42,494 nt of DNA from Thermoanaerobaculia bacterium (GTDB taxonomy: Bacteria > Acidobacteriota > Thermoanaerobaculia > Multivoradales > J023), in assembly GCA_028066595.1 (NCBI GenBank), contig JALCBJ010000060.1:1-42494 (forward strand). The letters run 5' to 3'. The position numbers and the translations under genes were made by a program. The notes beneath the pieces are model-generated. The model was not told the DNA's origin. It searched no databases and saw only the letters and a program-made list of their open reading frames with translations. This document shows positions 9,484-17,490 of this stretch, one piece after another. Positions within the stretch are counted from its first letter, which is position 1; every line of letters starts with the position of its first letter.

Positions 9484-10358
9484 TCTCGGTCGGCTTCCTC
9501 TACCAGAAAGCAATAGGAGCTAACCTCTTGTGTCGCGTCGTCGATATGACCAGATACCAGAAGCCTATGAATCCCAGAACGCAGCAGATTGGGGTCGAGT
9601 GAAACCGTGAAGCTCTGATCGGCAGCCGCCACGAGGTCATCGCGAGAACCGAGCAGCGAATCTTCCTGGTCAAGCAACGTGACGCTATAGGTGTCAAACT
9701 CCTCGAAGTTGACGCTTAGGAGGAATAGTGTGATCCGCTCAGTTCTCCGATTGATGCGGAATGTCGGTAGAGCGCTGTCCGCGCTCCGGAGTAACTCATC
9801 GGGGCGAAGGGTTGCCGTCACCACATGCGTTTCGATTGGCGGTGCGTTGCTAGCCAGTTGTAGTGAGTTGTCTCCTTCGCCGGGATCGATACGAGTGAGA
9901 ACGAGCGCGAATCCGATGGCTGTGAGGAGCCATCCCGCAGCGAGGCCGATCATGAGGGGTTTCGATCGCGCTGGTTCCGTTCTCCGGAGCAAACGCATTC
10001 CTTCTCCTGAAGTTTGACCTAACTCCGCGTCCGCATCGGTTTTCACTCCTTCCTCCTCCGCGCGGGCCAGCAGCGCCTGCCAGTCGCCCTCGCGGTGTTC
10101 GACAATCGCGGCGGTATTCCGCTCGATCAGGTCGACCGTGAGTTCTGGTTCGAGCGGAATCCTGCGGGCGATCTGATGTCGTTCTTCCCCTACTAGCTCA
10201 TCCCGCGAGAAAGCGTCCAACTCGGCACTGGCAACATGCGTGGACGGGAGAAAAGCGCGTTCCTCCGCGGCATAGGCGCGAATTGCGCCACTCAGGCTGG
10301 ACTTGCGGTGCTTCTTCATAGCGTCGCCATCAGTACAGATCGTCGATGAAGTGCTCAC
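9480..10358 (-). CDS. Membrane anti-sigma-factor-like protein without zinc ligands
   Basis: This 292-residue single-pass protein has a cytoplasmic N-terminal part, one membrane segment (about 137-156, GLAAGWLLTAIGFALVL) and a beta-rich C-terminal domain of about 130 residues predicted to face the periplasm. The N-terminus contains AFSRDELVGEERHQIARRI, which resembles the helix pattern of zinc anti-sigma (ZAS) domains, but the HxxxCxxC ligands are absent. It directly follows the ECF sigma gene, the usual place of the cognate anti-sigma. The GTG at 10358 overlaps the sigma gene by 29 bases and has AAGAGG 5 bases upstream; an ATG at 10319 (MKKHRKSS) is an alternative with a weaker ribosome site. 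Its stop overlaps the next start as GTGA. Anti-sigma function is inferred from position and topology. Confidence 0.7.
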   Translation of the reverse strand: MSTSSTICTDGDAMKKHRKSSLSGAIRAYAAEERAFLPSTHVASAELDAFSRDELVGEERHQIARRIPLEPELTVDLIERNTAAIVEHREGDWQALLARAEEEGVKTDADAELGQTSGEGMRLLRRTEPARSKPLMIGLAAGWLLTAIGFALVLTRIDPGEGDNSLQLASNAPPIETHVVTATLRPDELLRSADSALPTFRINRRTERITLFLLSVNFEEFDTYSVTLLDQEDSLLGSRDDLVAAADQSFTVSLDPNLLRSGIHRLLVSGHIDDATQEVSSYCFLVEEADRE

Positions 10359-10911
10359 TTAGCCTCTTCCGTAGACCTTTCTTGGCTTGGAAGAGTCGGG
10401 CCTTCACAGCCTCGATGCTAATGCCGAGTACGTTAGCTATCTCACGATACGACAGATCTTGATCGACTCTGAGAAGAAGACAGTCTCGTTGACTGGTAGA
10501 GAGTGTGGACATCGCATGCTTAAAGAGTTTCGCGCGCTCCGAGGCGAGAGAACGCTCGAGGGGCAACTCGCTGCCAACACTCGAATCTCCGAGTCCTTCA
10601 TGCTCGAGCCACGTCTCAAGGGGAACAAGTTCTGCCGTGCGCTTCTTCCGGTTCCGATACCTGAGATGCTTGCGATAAACGTTGCGAGCGATCCCGAGGA
10701 TCCAGCCAGTAGCAGAGGCCTCTCCGCGATACTGCTGGCGGGCTCTCATAGCCTCGAGGAATGTCTCCTGAGTGAGATCGCGGGCCTGCTCAAGAGTGAA
10801 TCCTCTACGGAGAAAGAAACGGCAAATGCTGGTGTAGCTCCGGTCATAAAGCTTCTTCGGGTCGGGAAGCGCGGAGACTTGGTTCGCTTTACGATCCTCT
10901 GAACTTGACAT
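10330..10911 (-). CDS. ECF-type RNA polymerase sigma factor
   Basis: This 193-residue protein has sigma-70 region 2 at about residues 20-90 (LYDRSYTSICRFFLRRGF, then DLTQETFLEAM and GWILGIARNVYRKHLR) and region 4 at about 130-185 (TLSTSQRDCLLLR, DLSYREIANVLGISIEAVKARLFQAKKGL with its helix-turn-helix). Regions 1.1 and 3 are missing, as in ECF factors. GGGAG lies 3 bases before the ATG. It is the first gene of the protease operon, ahead of the anti-sigma-like gene, so it probably drives the operon and itself; no convincing ECF promoter could be picked by eye. The family assignment is secure, the ECF subgroup is not determined. Confidence 0.95.
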   Translation of the reverse strand: MSSSEDRKANQVSALPDPKKLYDRSYTSICRFFLRRGFTLEQARDLTQETFLEAMRARQQYRGEASATGWILGIARNVYRKHLRYRNRKKRTAELVPLETWLEHEGLGDSSVGSELPLERSLASERAKLFKHAMSTLSTSQRDCLLLRVDQDLSYREIANVLGISIEAVKARLFQAKKGLRKRLSEHFIDDLY

Positions 10912-11329
10912 TTTCTCCCGGCTGAGAATGCCTTAGGCAGGTGGAAACCAGGTGGCTGCGCGTGGCGCTTCCACGGTTGACTCACGGCGAGGTTTCGTTC
11001 GAGTAGGAGGATACCAGCGTGTTGAGCGACGCAACTAGTGACCGATGCCAGAGCTACTCGTACCAGATAGGCGAGCGAGCCGGAAGGTGCTCTGGAGTGT
11101 GGGGCTGCACGAGCACTTGATTTGACAGGCGACCGGGCCTCGATCCGTCGGACCGACGAGTACCTGTGGCAAGGCGACGCCTCGCTCGAGGCTCACCCCT
11201 TCTATGTCTACATCGTGACGAGAGTGCCATGGACGGCCTCGGCCCAGCAGGAGGACAGCGCTGCCGTTTTGCTACGGCGACGCAACGGGCGGCAAGGGCC
11301 CTGGGCGATCGCCCAGGGCCTGCCCTACG
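10912..11329. other. Intergenic region, leader of the sigma-protease operon
   Basis: No convincing gene lies here. Nearest the sigma gene, an inverted repeat GTGGAA / TTCCAC (10941-10946 and 10969-10974) could fold in the mRNA leader. On the minus strand TTGCGT and TATCCT sit about 15 bases apart near 11010-11035; this is too short a spacer to call a promoter. The left part, next to the secreted-protein gene, holds the 24-nt palindrome listed separately. A plus-strand frame from 11122 is open but has no recognisable family and runs into the neighbouring gene. Confidence 0.5.
11291..11324 (-). terminator. Strong hairpin after the secreted-protein gene
   Basis: Bases 11297-11320 form a perfect 24-nt palindrome (arm GGCCCTGGGC, centre GATC), extended by GGCA/TGCC after a two-base bulge. 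It begins 5 bases beyond the stop codon of the secreted protein. No U-run follows on the minus strand, so it may be a U-less terminator, an mRNA-stabilising end or a protein-binding site. Confidence 0.5.
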
Positions 11330-14300
11330 TCAAGGAGCAACCTCCAACTCAATCGTGTCCAAACGAGTACCGTCCTCACGCAGGTGGACCGTCACGAAGT
11401 GCACACCCGCACCCAAGAACACCTCCACCGGATCCTGTACCTGCCAGTCGTTGACGAAGTCGGGCTGGAAGCCCGAGCCGACCTGGGTGACCCAGTTGTA
11501 GCCATCGGTCGGCGCGCCGTCGACTCGGACCCAGAACGAATCGTCGCTGAAGGTGGGGGAGTGCTGCCGAGTTCGCAGCCGGTACATGCCCGAGGTCGTG
11601 ACCTCGAAGCAATAGACCGCCTGGTAGGCCTGGCTCGGACCGGCGAAGATGTTGCCGGTTCCGTTGGGTACCTCGATGTGGGCGCCGCCGCTGGCGGCGC
11701 TGTTCGGAATCTCGACGAAGCCGGTCAGCCAGCCGTCTTCGGCTTCGCGCACCCAGCCGGCGCAGGCGCTCGAGGAGACGTCGACCAGCTCGATTTCGTC
11801 GAGCCGTGTTCCGTCCTCGCGGAGCAGTACGTCCACGGTGTGGGTTCCGCTTTCCAGCAGCAGCTGCACCGGATCTTCGATCAACCAGTCGTTGACGAAG
11901 TCGGTTTCGAAGGCCTGGCCGACCTGGGTGACCCACTTGTGACCTCCGCTCGGCGCGCCATCCACCTTCACCCAGAACGAGTCGTCGCTGAAGGAAGGCG
12001 AGTGCTGGCGGGCGCGCAGCTGGTAGACGCCGCGCCGTGGTGCGTCGACGGTGAAGGTCGCCTTGTAGGCGTTGTTAGGTGCGCCGATGGCGTTGGCGGT
12101 TCCGTTGGGCACCTCGATGTAGGCGCCGCCGCAGGCTTCGGGGTCGGAGACCACGGTGAAGCCGGACAACGATCCCGACTCGGCTTGGATCGCGCCCGGC
12201 TGGCAGCCTGATGCCGATCCGTTGGCGGTGGAGAAGGAGCGGGTGACCGTGGTCTCGTGGCCGTCGACGTCGGTGATCGTCATCACGAGATCGTGGGTTC
12301 CATCGGCCAGGGCCGAGGTGTCGAGCGATCCTTGCCAGCCCACGAACGGGCAGTTCGGGGACGCGAGCTGCGAGTGGGCAGCACAGGCGTCCGATCGGCT
12401 GAGACCGTATTGCAGTCCGCCCAATGTCAGCGGCTGGCCGTCGACTGTGAATCGTAGGCTCGACGCCGCGAGCGGGCCGTCATCCAGCGCCCATCCGCTG
12501 GCCGTCAACACGCCGCTCACCGTGGTGCCGGCCATCGGTATGTCGATCGCGCCCCGAGCTTCGACGAAGGCGGTGCTCTCGATGTCGAACTCGTAGACGG
12601 CTTCGTCGGGATCGTCGCTCTCGATGCGGATCACCCCGGTGTGATGACCAGGCTGGTCGCTGTCGAGCCGGACCCGAAGCTGGCTGCAGGCGCCTGCGGC
12701 AACCGAGCTCGCGGGGCCGCTGCTGGCGATGCGGAAGAAGCCGCCACCGGTGACCATGGTGCCGTGATTGAGCAAGGTGAGGGATGCGTCTCCGACGTTG
12801 CACAGGAGATAGGTGCGGTCTACCGGTAGTTGGGCGACATCCCGCGATCCCCACGCATCGACACTTCCCGCAGCAACCTCGCTGCTGTCGGTCTGTCTGA
12901 CGACCCGGATGTCCGGGCCGTTGCCTGGCGTGCCGACTGCGAAGTCGACCGTCAGGGCGCTGGCCGCCGGGTATCCGGGATAGTCGTCCGCCGCCAGCAC
13001 AGTCACGGAATGAGCACCGTTGGCGACACCGGAGAGGTCGAGTGTCGCCGAGAATGCGCCGGTGTGAGGAGAGTGGCTCAACGCCAGCGGTTCGATCGGA
13101 ACTCGATCGAGGTAGAGCACGAATCCAGCGATGCCGTCGGCATCATCGATCGAGCCGGTGATGTCGAGCGTGCCTGTCACCACGTCGCCGTTGCGCGGGG
13201 AGCTGATGTCGATTTCGGGACCGAACAGAGCCAAGCTCGACGGCTCGGGCTCGCTACCGCCGACGCAGGAGTCGAAGCAGTCGAGGTAACTGGTGCAGAT
13301 CGGTGAACCGCTGCCGAGCAGTGGGAAGACATAGATCGTGACGTCGGTGCACACGGTTTGCCGCTGGCAGTCTTCACCGCCGGTGGGTGGCCCCGTTCCG
13401 ACATCCCACCATTCGTCCTCTCCGTCACAGAGGCTGAATCGTGGATCGCAGACACCTTCGTTGAACGGCGGATCGAAGTCGAGAGGGAAGTTCTCCTCCG
13501 GCTCCTCCGAGCAGAACTGGCCGCCACCATCGGTGCAGCTGCAAGACAGACCGATACCTTCGGGTGCTTGGCCATTCACAGTGCCCGTAGCTCCGGACAG
13601 CACACACATCTTGCGCGGATTCGAGATGCCGTTGAAAGTGATGTTCCAGCGGGCACCATCCGGAGCTTGCGTCGGGAAAGTGACCGTCCCGTTGCCGGAT
13701 CTCGATGCGGTGTCGGTTGCCAGGGTCATGCCGTCGACGCGGATGGTATTGGTGAGGACGACCTCTTCATTGAGGACCACGCCGCTGACGTCGACCTCGA
13801 TGGGGAAGGCGTCCGGACACGAACCGGGCTCGCAGAGTCGGGTGCATTCCACCTGCACGACCTGAGGCGTCGTTCCCATCACCCCTGTGTTGTCTGGGAC
13901 CGTGCAGGTCATGCCTTCGCGGGCCCCCGTCGGGTCGACGCTGAACTCGTCGCCTTCGGCCACCAGAACCAGATGGTGGGTGCCGTTCGCGGTGATCGTC
14001 CGGGTCGTGGTCTGAGTCGGGGTCGACGGACCACCGTTGACTGAGGTCCTGAGGTGGACGAAGTCACCGGTCTCGAGTCCCGACACGGCGGCCGAGAGCT
14101 CGAACGTCCGGCGGCATCCTGCGGCCTGTACATGATGGTTTACCTGGATCGAGGAGGGTGGCATGACGCCCACCGACGAGGTCGCGAAGCCTTGGAAACG
14201 AGTCGCGATATTGCCTGCGATACAGCGTGGGAAGCTGCCGATGACCGCCGGACAGGTCATGACATCACCGGCCACAGCGGAGGCGATGAATTCGTCGCCG

Positions 14301-15301
14301 CCATGGAAGTCTGAGGTCTGGGGGTCGAGCGGGATGAGATTGCCGTCCGAGGAGTCGTTGAGAAAGCAGCCAGACCGCCACCGGGCCGTCAGTCCCGAGG
14401 TGCCGAGCAAGCGGAATCGAGCTTCGAACTCCGCGTCCCATCTGCTGGCGTCGAAGTGATTCACCTCGCTGCGGGTATAGGCCAGATTGGTGGCTTCGAT
14501 CGAGAATCCGCTGGTGCCACCGATGAGGGTGTAGTCGCTGGCGATCTCGGCCAACAGAAAAGAACGTAAGCCTTCGAACGCGGCCGGGGTGATCGAGTCT
14601 TTGAGCGTCTCGAGATTGTGGATCGCGGCTGCTTCGACCGTGTTGTCCTGTATCTGAGAAAAGAGATCATCGATCTCACTTTGAGGTGCCTTGGTGGCTC
14701 CGGAAAGAGTCGCCGCGTCGCTAGCAGCGTAGGCCTCGAGCGCTGCCTCGTCGCCGATTGAGCGGGTCGCCTGGTCGAGTACGCCTTGCATCTCGAGTGC
14801 CGCACTCCGGTAGGTCTCGAGATGAGCGATCTCTAGGGTTCTTTGCTGGACGACGAGGTTCGCGATCACCGTCGCGTCCGGCGCTGCAATGCCGTACCCG
14901 CCCAGCCGTTTCTCGAGGCCGGTGGCGTACGCAGGGTCGGCTTCTGCCCGCAGTGCGAGGGCCGAGAAGGCCGACCAGAATGGCACGAGCTCTGGTGTCG
15001 TCCGCCCGTCGATGAACGAGACGATGTCGTCGGGAGCCTCGCCCGTCGCCTGACCGTAGCGTTCCTGGCTACTCCGACGCGACTCGAGCGCGGCCTCGAG
15101 GGCCGCCGGCGAGATGGCGTCGGTGAGTGTCCACCGTAGGGGTGAAACTGGCGCTGGAGAGAATGCGTTGCCTTCCTCGTCGGACTCTCCGCCGTGACTG
15201 GTGGCCGCGACAACGGCGAAGGCGAGCACCATCGTGATTCCTCGCAAACACCTCTGATTGCGGTTTCTTCGGTTTCCTGAGCAGAGCGATCGGGGGGTCA
15301 T
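11330..15301 (-). CDS. Large secreted multidomain protein with Ig-like and carbohydrate-binding-like domains
   Basis: This 1323-residue protein starts with a basic stretch and a hydrophobic segment (about 22-36, GITMVLAFAVVAATS), consistent with a long signal peptide. Residues about 50-330 are helix rich. Then come beta-rich, Cys-containing domains. One is Ig-like with the common SPRNGDVVTGTLDITGS opening. Another is of the choice-of-anchor-D type (LCNVGDASLTLLNHG, RIESDDPDEAVYEFDI), followed by a second Ig-like domain. The C-terminus holds two copies of a carbohydrate-binding-like domain (see repeat entry). AGGAGG lies 5 bases before the ATG, fixing the start. It is probably on the cell surface or released, binding sugar polymers. 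No catalytic domain is recognised. It lies between the exopolysaccharide cluster and the protease operon, with 166 bases to the GYD gene. Confidence 0.85.
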   Translation of the reverse strand: MTPRSLCSGNRRNRNQRCLRGITMVLAFAVVAATSHGGESDEEGNAFSPAPVSPLRWTLTDAISPAALEAALESRRSSQERYGQATGEAPDDIVSFIDGRTTPELVPFWSAFSALALRAEADPAYATGLEKRLGGYGIAAPDATVIANLVVQQRTLEIAHLETYRSAALEMQGVLDQATRSIGDEAALEAYAASDAATLSGATKAPQSEIDDLFSQIQDNTVEAAAIHNLETLKDSITPAAFEGLRSFLLAEIASDYTLIGGTSGFSIEATNLAYTRSEVNHFDASRWDAEFEARFRLLGTSGLTARWRSGCFLNDSSDGNLIPLDPQTSDFHGGDEFIASAVAGDVMTCPAVIGSFPRCIAGNIATRFQGFATSSVGVMPPSSIQVNHHVQAAGCRRTFELSAAVSGLETGDFVHLRTSVNGGPSTPTQTTTRTITANGTHHLVLVAEGDEFSVDPTGAREGMTCTVPDNTGVMGTTPQVVQVECTRLCEPGSCPDAFPIEVDVSGVVLNEEVVLTNTIRVDGMTLATDTASRSGNGTVTFPTQAPDGARWNITFNGISNPRKMCVLSGATGTVNGQAPEGIGLSCSCTDGGGQFCSEEPEENFPLDFDPPFNEGVCDPRFSLCDGEDEWWDVGTGPPTGGEDCQRQTVCTDVTIYVFPLLGSGSPICTSYLDCFDSCVGGSEPEPSSLALFGPEIDISSPRNGDVVTGTLDITGSIDDADGIAGFVLYLDRVPIEPLALSHSPHTGAFSATLDLSGVANGAHSVTVLAADDYPGYPAASALTVDFAVGTPGNGPDIRVVRQTDSSEVAAGSVDAWGSRDVAQLPVDRTYLLCNVGDASLTLLNHGTMVTGGGFFRIASSGPASSVAAGACSQLRVRLDSDQPGHHTGVIRIESDDPDEAVYEFDIESTAFVEARGAIDIPMAGTTVSGVLTASGWALDDGPLAASSLRFTVDGQPLTLGGLQYGLSRSDACAAHSQLASPNCPFVGWQGSLDTSALADGTHDLVMTITDVDGHETTVTRSFSTANGSASGCQPGAIQAESGSLSGFTVVSDPEACGGAYIEVPNGTANAIGAPNNAYKATFTVDAPRRGVYQLRARQHSPSFSDDSFWVKVDGAPSGGHKWVTQVGQAFETDFVNDWLIEDPVQLLLESGTHTVDVLLREDGTRLDEIELVDVSSSACAGWVREAEDGWLTGFVEIPNSAASGGAHIEVPNGTGNIFAGPSQAYQAVYCFEVTTSGMYRLRTRQHSPTFSDDSFWVRVDGAPTDGYNWVTQVGSGFQPDFVNDWQVQDPVEVFLGAGVHFVTVHLREDGTRLDTIELEVAP
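11333..12205 (-). repeat. Two tandem carbohydrate-binding-like domain copies inside the secreted protein
   Basis: Copy 1 (about 12205-11785) and copy 2 (about 11762-11333) share GGAxIEVPNGT, LRxRQHSPxFSDDSFWV, a W-V-T-Q-V-G core, DFVNDW and LREDGTRLDxIEL. The closing REDGTxLD motif and beta-sandwich pattern recall CBM6/CBM35-like galactose-binding folds. The DNA copies are also similar, suggesting a fairly recent duplication. Confidence 0.85.
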
Positions 15302-15360
15302 GTCGGCCTCCTAGGTTGGCCGGCACCTGGCCGGCGTGCAGTAGTTCCGAGCACGTCGAC

Positions 15361-15386
15361 CGTTCCGGGATGATGAGCCCGGAACG
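15361..15386. repeat. Inverted repeat upstream of the secreted-protein gene
   Basis: A perfect 9-bp arm CGTTCCGGG pairs with CCCGGAACG across an 8-base loop. It lies about 60 bases upstream of the secreted-protein start and 82 bases after the GYD gene. It has no U-run, so it could be an operator or a weak terminator. Confidence 0.4.
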
Positions 15387-15467
15387 AAGTGCTCCTACTG
15401 AACGCGCGGAATGGGCGCAAACCACCCACGACCGTCTGCCGACGGGCGGCTCAGGATGACCGCTGGC

Positions 15468-15761
15468 TCACCCCAGGTCGTCGACGATGGCCGCCATCTC
15501 CTCACGGCTGAAGGCTCGGGAGACACGTGCTCGCACGGCGCCGCCGGCGCCGAGCGCAAACGCCAAGCCTGCGGCCACTTCGCCGTCGGGGGCGCTGATC
15601 AGAACGAGACCGTCGTGGGGACCGGTCGTCCAATACTGACCGAGAACCTGAGCACCGCGAGACTCCGCGAGTCGTTGGAAGTCCTCCGCCCGCGCCAAGG
15701 ATTGGTTCAGATCTTTGCGCCCTTGGCCCGTGAAGTCGATGACGAGGACGAATGTAAGCAT
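15468..15761 (-). CDS. GYD-domain protein
   Basis: This 97-residue protein matches the small GYD family, a ferredoxin-like fold of unknown function. It opens with MLTFVLVIDFTGQGRKDL, has an AEDFQRLAESRGAQVLGQYW helix-strand unit, a GPHDGLVLISAPD strand in the place of the family's G-Y-D signature (here P-H-D), and ends with a VRARVSRAFSREEM stretch. Length fits the family. GGGAGA lies 6 bases before the ATG. It is soluble and stands alone, 300 bases after the glycerate kinase gene, so its link to the neighbours is unknown. Confidence 0.8.
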   Translation of the reverse strand: MLTFVLVIDFTGQGRKDLNQSLARAEDFQRLAESRGAQVLGQYWTTGPHDGLVLISAPDGEVAAGLAFALGAGGAVRARVSRAFSREEMAAIVDDLG

Positions 15762-16061
15762 CAGGATCTCCCTTCGGTCGGTTCGTGAGATGTTGGGATC
15801 CTCTCGAGACCCATGGCCGCATGTTTCAGCAACCGAAGTGCGATGGTACGGAGTGCGTTGTCGGCGATGTTCTGTTGGTAGCCAACCGACAGATGGCCGC
15901 GTATCTGCGTTCCACCAACCTGGCGGATCTGCACCACATCTTCGAACACACTGGGGACTCGGAGAGGCTGGTGAAAATTGGGGACCGGGACCAGTATGTC
16001 TGAATGGGCCGAAGGAAAGGAACCCACCGAGATCTGGGAGGGATTCGATGTGCCTTCGAAT
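15762..16061. other. Intergenic region between glycerate kinase and GYD genes
   Basis: About 300 bases without a gene I can support. Open frames of 70-90 codons exist on both strands, but neither shows a known family or a good ribosome site. A small inverted repeat ATTCGA / TCGAAT near 16043-16061 just beyond the glycerate kinase stop has no U-run. The region may hold the 3' end of the long operon and a promoter for the GYD gene. Confidence 0.4.
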
Positions 16062-17423
16062 TCAGGGACGGGCCATCACCAGCACCAGATCCAGCACGTT
16101 GGTGCCGGTCGGCCCGGTCCGGATCAGGTCGCCGAGGGCTTCGAAGAGAGGATGGGAGTCGTTGTTGTGGAGGGATCGGACCGGATCGAAGCCGAGCTCC
16201 CGGGCCCGCTGGGCGGTGGTTCCGCAGGCGATCGCGCCGGCGGCATCGGTCGGGCCGTCGATGCCGTCGGTTCCGAAGGAGGCCACCACCAGATTCTCGT
16301 CGGCATCTTCCAGCGCCAGGGCGGCCCCCAAGGTCAGTTCCTGATTGCGTCCGCCTCGGCCATTCCCACGCACCGTGACCGTGGTCTCTCCGGCTGCCAG
16401 AAGGAGCGCCGGAGGCGCCAGGGGCTGGCCGCTGCGGAGCATTTCCAGACCCATCGTCGCCAGCACCTGCCCGGCCTCCCGCGCCTCGCCGGCGAGGACG
16501 GTGGAGAGGAGCAAGGTCTCATACCCGAGCTCTTTCGCCCTGGCGAGGGCCGCAGCGGCAGCGAGACGGTTGCTACCGATGATGTGGACCTCGGAACGAG
16601 CGAAGGCGGGATCGTCCGCCTTGGGGTTCTCTGGTCGCTCGCCCCGGGCACCACAGGTGAGGTGGCTGCGGACCGCAACGGGCAACGACGCCTCGAGCTC
16701 TCGCTCCGCGAGGACCTGGAGGGCGTCGGTGAACGTGGTCGGGTCCGGGCTCACCGGGCCCGAAGCGATGACATCGAGGGGATCGCCCACCACATCGGAG
16801 AGGACCAGCGCCACGATGCGCGCGGGTGCAGCGGCTACCGCCAGGCCGCCACCCTTGAGCTGATCGAGGTGCTTGCGGACGCAGTTCAGCTGCTGAATCG
16901 TCGCTCCGCTGCGCAGTAGCGCATCGGTAGTCGCCCGCAGGTCCGCGAGGGAGAGGCCGGGCTCGGGGAGGGTCATGAGGGCCGAGCCACCCCCGGAGAT
17001 CAGGCACAGGAGGACGTCGTCTTCCCCCAGATCCGACGCCAGTTGCCGAATCGTTTCCGCACCGCGGACTCCGGCTTCGTTGGGCACGGGATGGCCGCCG
17101 CCGAAAACTTCGAGGTCCTCCGAAGTGCCGGTTTCGACGGTTCCTTCCGGGGCGATCACCACCCCCGCGTGGATCCGCTCCGCCAGAACTCGGCGGGCGC
17201 CGGACATCATGGCCTGCGCCGCTTTCCCGACCGCGGCCACCGACACCCGGGATTCCCCGCCGAGCAACTCGGGGCGCGCGGCGAGGAAATCCGAAACCAG
17301 AGCAGCGGGTTCCACTGCTGCAGTGGCTGCTCGCAGACAGTCCATCACGTCCCGCCTGAGGTGCTCGAACGAGCTGTCGGGAGGGGTCGTCTTTGCCATC
17401 GTCTCTTCTAACGTTGCTTTCAT
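16062..17423 (-). CDS. Glycerate 2-kinase (GK-II / MOFRL type)
   Basis: It phosphorylates D-glycerate to 2-phosphoglycerate with ATP, in the cytoplasm. Visible family marks are VAAVGKAAQAMMSGA near the N-terminus, GGGHPVPNEAGV, CLISGGGSALMTLP, IQQLNCVRKHLDQLKGGGLA, LVLSDVVGDP, GSNRLAAAAALA, and in the C-terminal MOFRL part GGRNQELTLGAAL, FGTDGIDGPTDAAGA and GTNVLDLVLVM. The length (about 453 residues) is normal. I take the ATG at 17423, which has GGAG close upstream; the longer frame would use a TTG at 17465. It lies 67 bases after the beta-barrel gene at the end of the long cluster. There it can recycle glycerate released by the glucosylglycerate phosphorylase; that link is inference. Confidence 0.93.
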   Translation of the reverse strand: MKATLEETMAKTTPPDSSFEHLRRDVMDCLRAATAAVEPAALVSDFLAARPELLGGESRVSVAAVGKAAQAMMSGARRVLAERIHAGVVIAPEGTVETGTSEDLEVFGGGHPVPNEAGVRGAETIRQLASDLGEDDVLLCLISGGGSALMTLPEPGLSLADLRATTDALLRSGATIQQLNCVRKHLDQLKGGGLAVAAAPARIVALVLSDVVGDPLDVIASGPVSPDPTTFTDALQVLAERELEASLPVAVRSHLTCGARGERPENPKADDPAFARSEVHIIGSNRLAAAAALARAKELGYETLLLSTVLAGEAREAGQVLATMGLEMLRSGQPLAPPALLLAAGETTVTVRGNGRGGRNQELTLGAALALEDADENLVVASFGTDGIDGPTDAAGAIACGTTAQRARELGFDPVRSLHNNDSHPLFEALGDLIRTGPTGTNVLDLVLVMARP

Positions 17424-17490
17424 CGCTCCAGCCCTCGGTAGGTTGATCTCTCCACATCGAGCCAAGTCAGACTCGGTCCGCGCCGGACGC

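Noticed and set aside
11122..11454. Plus-strand frame of 110 codons downstream of the secreted-protein gene
   Set aside because: Looks protein-like in part (PFYVYIVT) but has no family match, no ribosome site, contains the palindrome and overlaps the end of the real gene.
15761..16027. Minus-strand frame of 88 codons between glycerate kinase and GYD genes
   Set aside because: No family recognised, no good ribosome site, and a similar-size frame exists on the other strand.
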